From NCBI RefSeq assembly GCF_023721835.1, contig NZ_JAMKFE010000021.1, forward strand, positions 1 through 64,000: 64,000 bases of DNA, in the 5' to 3' direction. Origin of the DNA: Caldimonas mangrovi. GTDB lineage: Bacteria > Pseudomonadota > Gammaproteobacteria > Burkholderiales > Burkholderiaceae_C. The position numbers and the translations under genes were made by a program. This document shows positions 62,718 to 64,000 of the stretch, piece after piece. How positions within the stretch are numbered: position 1 is the stretch's first letter; each line of letters begins with the position of its first letter. The notes beneath the pieces are model-generated. The model did not search any database and was not told the origin of the DNA. It saw only the letters and a program-made list of their open reading frames with translations.

Positions 62718-63509
62718 ATGAGTGGCCAGTTGCACTTCGAGCCGCACCCCGGCCTGCCCGGCGTGGCGGTGCTGACACTGAGCCATCCCGGCAAGCTCAA
62801 CGCCATCTCGGTGGCGATGTGGCAGCGCTTGCGCGAGGTCTTCGATGGCCTGGCCGAGCGCGAGCCGCAACTGCGGGCAGTGCTGCTGCGCGGCGCCGAA
62901 GGGCAGTTCGCGGCCGGGGCCGACATCTCCGAGTTTCCCGGCTTTCGGTTCGAAGCAGCCGGCCTGCACGACTATCACGAGCAGGTTATCGCCCCGGCCC
63001 TGCAGGCCCTGCTCGATTGCGATGTGCCGCTGGTGGCCCAGATCGAAGGCGCGTGTGTCGGTGGCGGGCTGGAGATCGCTGCCTGCTGCGACCTGCGCAT
63101 TGCCGGCGCCGGCAGCCGCTTCGGGGCACCGATCGCCAGGCTCGGCTTCCCGATGGCGCCCAGCGAGCTGGCCGTGGTGTTGCAGGCCGCAGGCGCCGCC
63201 ACGGCACGCGAGCTGTTGCTCGAAGCGCGCCTGCTCGATGCGGCCACCGCCCTGCAGCGCGGCCTGGTGCACCGGGTGGTGCCGGACGGCGAGGTCGCGC
63301 TCGAAGCACAGCGCACGGCCGAACGCATCGCCGCGCTCGCGCCGCAGGCGGCGCGCCTCAACAAGCAGACGCTGCGCCGCCTGCAGCGCGGCGAGCCGCT
63401 GAGCGAGGCCGAACGGCTCGAGCACTTTCGCTATGCTGCGTCGCCCGACCACCGCGAAGGGGTGCAGGCCTTCCTCGAGGGCCGGCCCCCGGTGTTTCGC
63501 GGCGCCTGA
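62718..63509 (+). CDS. enoyl-CoA hydratase/isomerase family protein
   Basis: The 263-residue product has the crotonase fold: LSHPGKLNAIS, the oxyanion-hole segment GAEGQFAAGADISEF and EGACVGGGLEIAACCDLRIA. The usual PGxGGTQR segment is replaced by ARLGFPMAPSELAVVL, so the catalytic residues differ from standard enoyl-CoA hydratase and another activity is possible. An upstream TTG at 62703 is an alternative start. A malonyl-CoA synthetase gene follows after 13 bases. Confidence 0.85.
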   Translation: MSGQLHFEPHPGLPGVAVLTLSHPGKLNAISVAMWQRLREVFDGLAEREPQLRAVLLRGAEGQFAAGADISEFPGFRFEAAGLHDYHEQVIAPALQALLDCDVPLVAQIEGACVGGGLEIAACCDLRIAGAGSRFGAPIARLGFPMAPSELAVVLQAAGAATARELLLEARLLDAATALQRGLVHRVVPDGEVALEAQRTAERIAALAPQAARLNKQTLRRLQRGEPLSEAERLEHFRYAASPDHREGVQAFLEGRPPVFRGA

Positions 63510-63522
63510 CACCCTTGCCGCG

Positions 63523-64000
63523 ATGAATCTCTATACCGCCCTGCGCAACGCCTTTCCGGCCGACCTCGATGCCGCCGCCGTGGAAACCGACGACGGCCTG
63601 CACTATCGCTGGCGCGATCTCGAGCGCGGCAGCGCAATGATCGCCAACCTGCTCGAGTCGCTCGAGCTGCCCGAAGGCGCACGCATCGCGGTGCAGGTCG
63701 AGAAATCGGTCGAGGCGCTGATGCTCTACCTCGCGGTGCTGCGTGCAGGTCATGTGTACCTGCCGTTGAACACCGCGTACCGGCAGAGCGAACTCGAATA
63801 TTTCCTCTGCGACGCCGAACCGAGCGTGGTGGTGTGTACCGGCCGCAACTTCTCGTGGGTCAGCAAGCTGGCGTTCACCGTCGGCACGCGCAGCGTGTTC
63901 ACGCTGAACGACGACCGCAGCGGCACGCTGCTGGAGCGTGCGTCGCACTTCGCCGACGTCCAGGCACCGGTCGACAGGCACGACGACGAGCTGGCGTGCA
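63523..64000 (+). CDS. matB: AMP-binding acyl-CoA synthetase, malonyl-CoA synthetase-like (partial at window edge)
   Basis: The visible 159 residues start MNLYTALRNAFPADLDAAAV and continue with LEGAR-type and LPLNTAYRQSELEYFLCDAEPSVVVC segments, as in MatB-type malonyl-CoA synthetases of the ANL superfamily. The active-site motifs lie beyond the window. MatB would activate malonate to malonyl-CoA. Pairing with a crotonase upstream suggests a malonate or short-acid pathway. Confidence 0.75.
   Translation, partial: MNLYTALRNAFPADLDAAAVETDDGLHYRWRDLERGSAMIANLLESLELPEGARIAVQVEKSVEALMLYLAVLRAGHVYLPLNTAYRQSELEYFLCDAEPSVVVCTGRNFSWVSKLAFTVGTRSVFTLNDDRSGTLLERASHFADVQAPVDRHDDELAC

Overview
The window is chromosomal DNA of high G+C content around the replication origin of a betaproteobacterium. 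Three things point to order Burkholderiales, probably the Rubrivivax/Leptothrix/Ideonella-type lineage: the blocks gyrB-dnaN-dnaA // rpmH-rnpA-yidD-yidC-mnmE and mnmG-rsmG-parA-parB, the KdsD/KdsC/LptC block, and a gene with a PEP-CTERM sorting tail. This placement is inferred from gene order and protein style, not from a search. No rRNA, tRNA or CRISPR array was seen.

Layout. 1-1326: a low-G+C accessory patch with a SIR2-like gene overlapping a truncated gene that runs off the left edge and resembles DUF262. 1327-11458: origin core (gyrB, dnaN, dnaA, rpmH, rnpA, yidD, yidC, mnmE) with DnaA boxes on both sides of dnaA. 11632-17898: an orphan cyclic-nucleotide-domain protein, apt, a CPA2 cation antiporter, the KDO/LPS genes kdsD-kdsC-lptC, and an SDR. 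18016-22481: DinB-like protein, a lower-G+C two-gene island (papain/NlpC-like protein plus exported partner), fumC and an SbtA/PII-like pair. 22678-29969: glycine-rich RRM protein, two zinc-ribbon proteins, BtuF-like receptor, diguanylate cyclase, tldD and a small unknown protein. 30086-34291: DAHP synthase behind an aromatic-codon attenuator, an EF-hand protein, a PduO-type adenosyltransferase and a D-lactate-dehydrogenase-like flavoprotein. 34520-40633: methyltransferase, a broken PEP-CTERM gene, and the stress operon prkA-yeaH-spoVR behind a sigma-54-type promoter. 41231-47490: parB-hydrolase-unknown-parA, LysE exporter, rsmG and mnmG, with three parS sites inside rsmG and mnmG. 47784-53877: small proteins, then a trehalose/osmotic operon (otsB, GH15, otsA, MscS). 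54071-64000: dioxygenase, response regulators, GST/PNPOx with divergent LysR, TetR with divergent VOC-MATE, enoyl-CoA hydratase and the start of a malonyl-CoA synthetase.

Points most worth checking are the aromatic leader-peptide attenuator (30086-30259), the possible effector/immunity pair (18612-19582), the SIR2/DUF262-like overlap (1-1108), a family of three structured repeats placed directly after stop codons (9861, 22481, 29971), the sigma-54 promoter at 40781-40796, the twin operators at 60793-60842 and the parS cluster. Start codons were chosen from ribosome-binding sites, overlaps and family lengths. Most real overlaps here are of the ATGA/GTGA type, which suggests widespread translational coupling.
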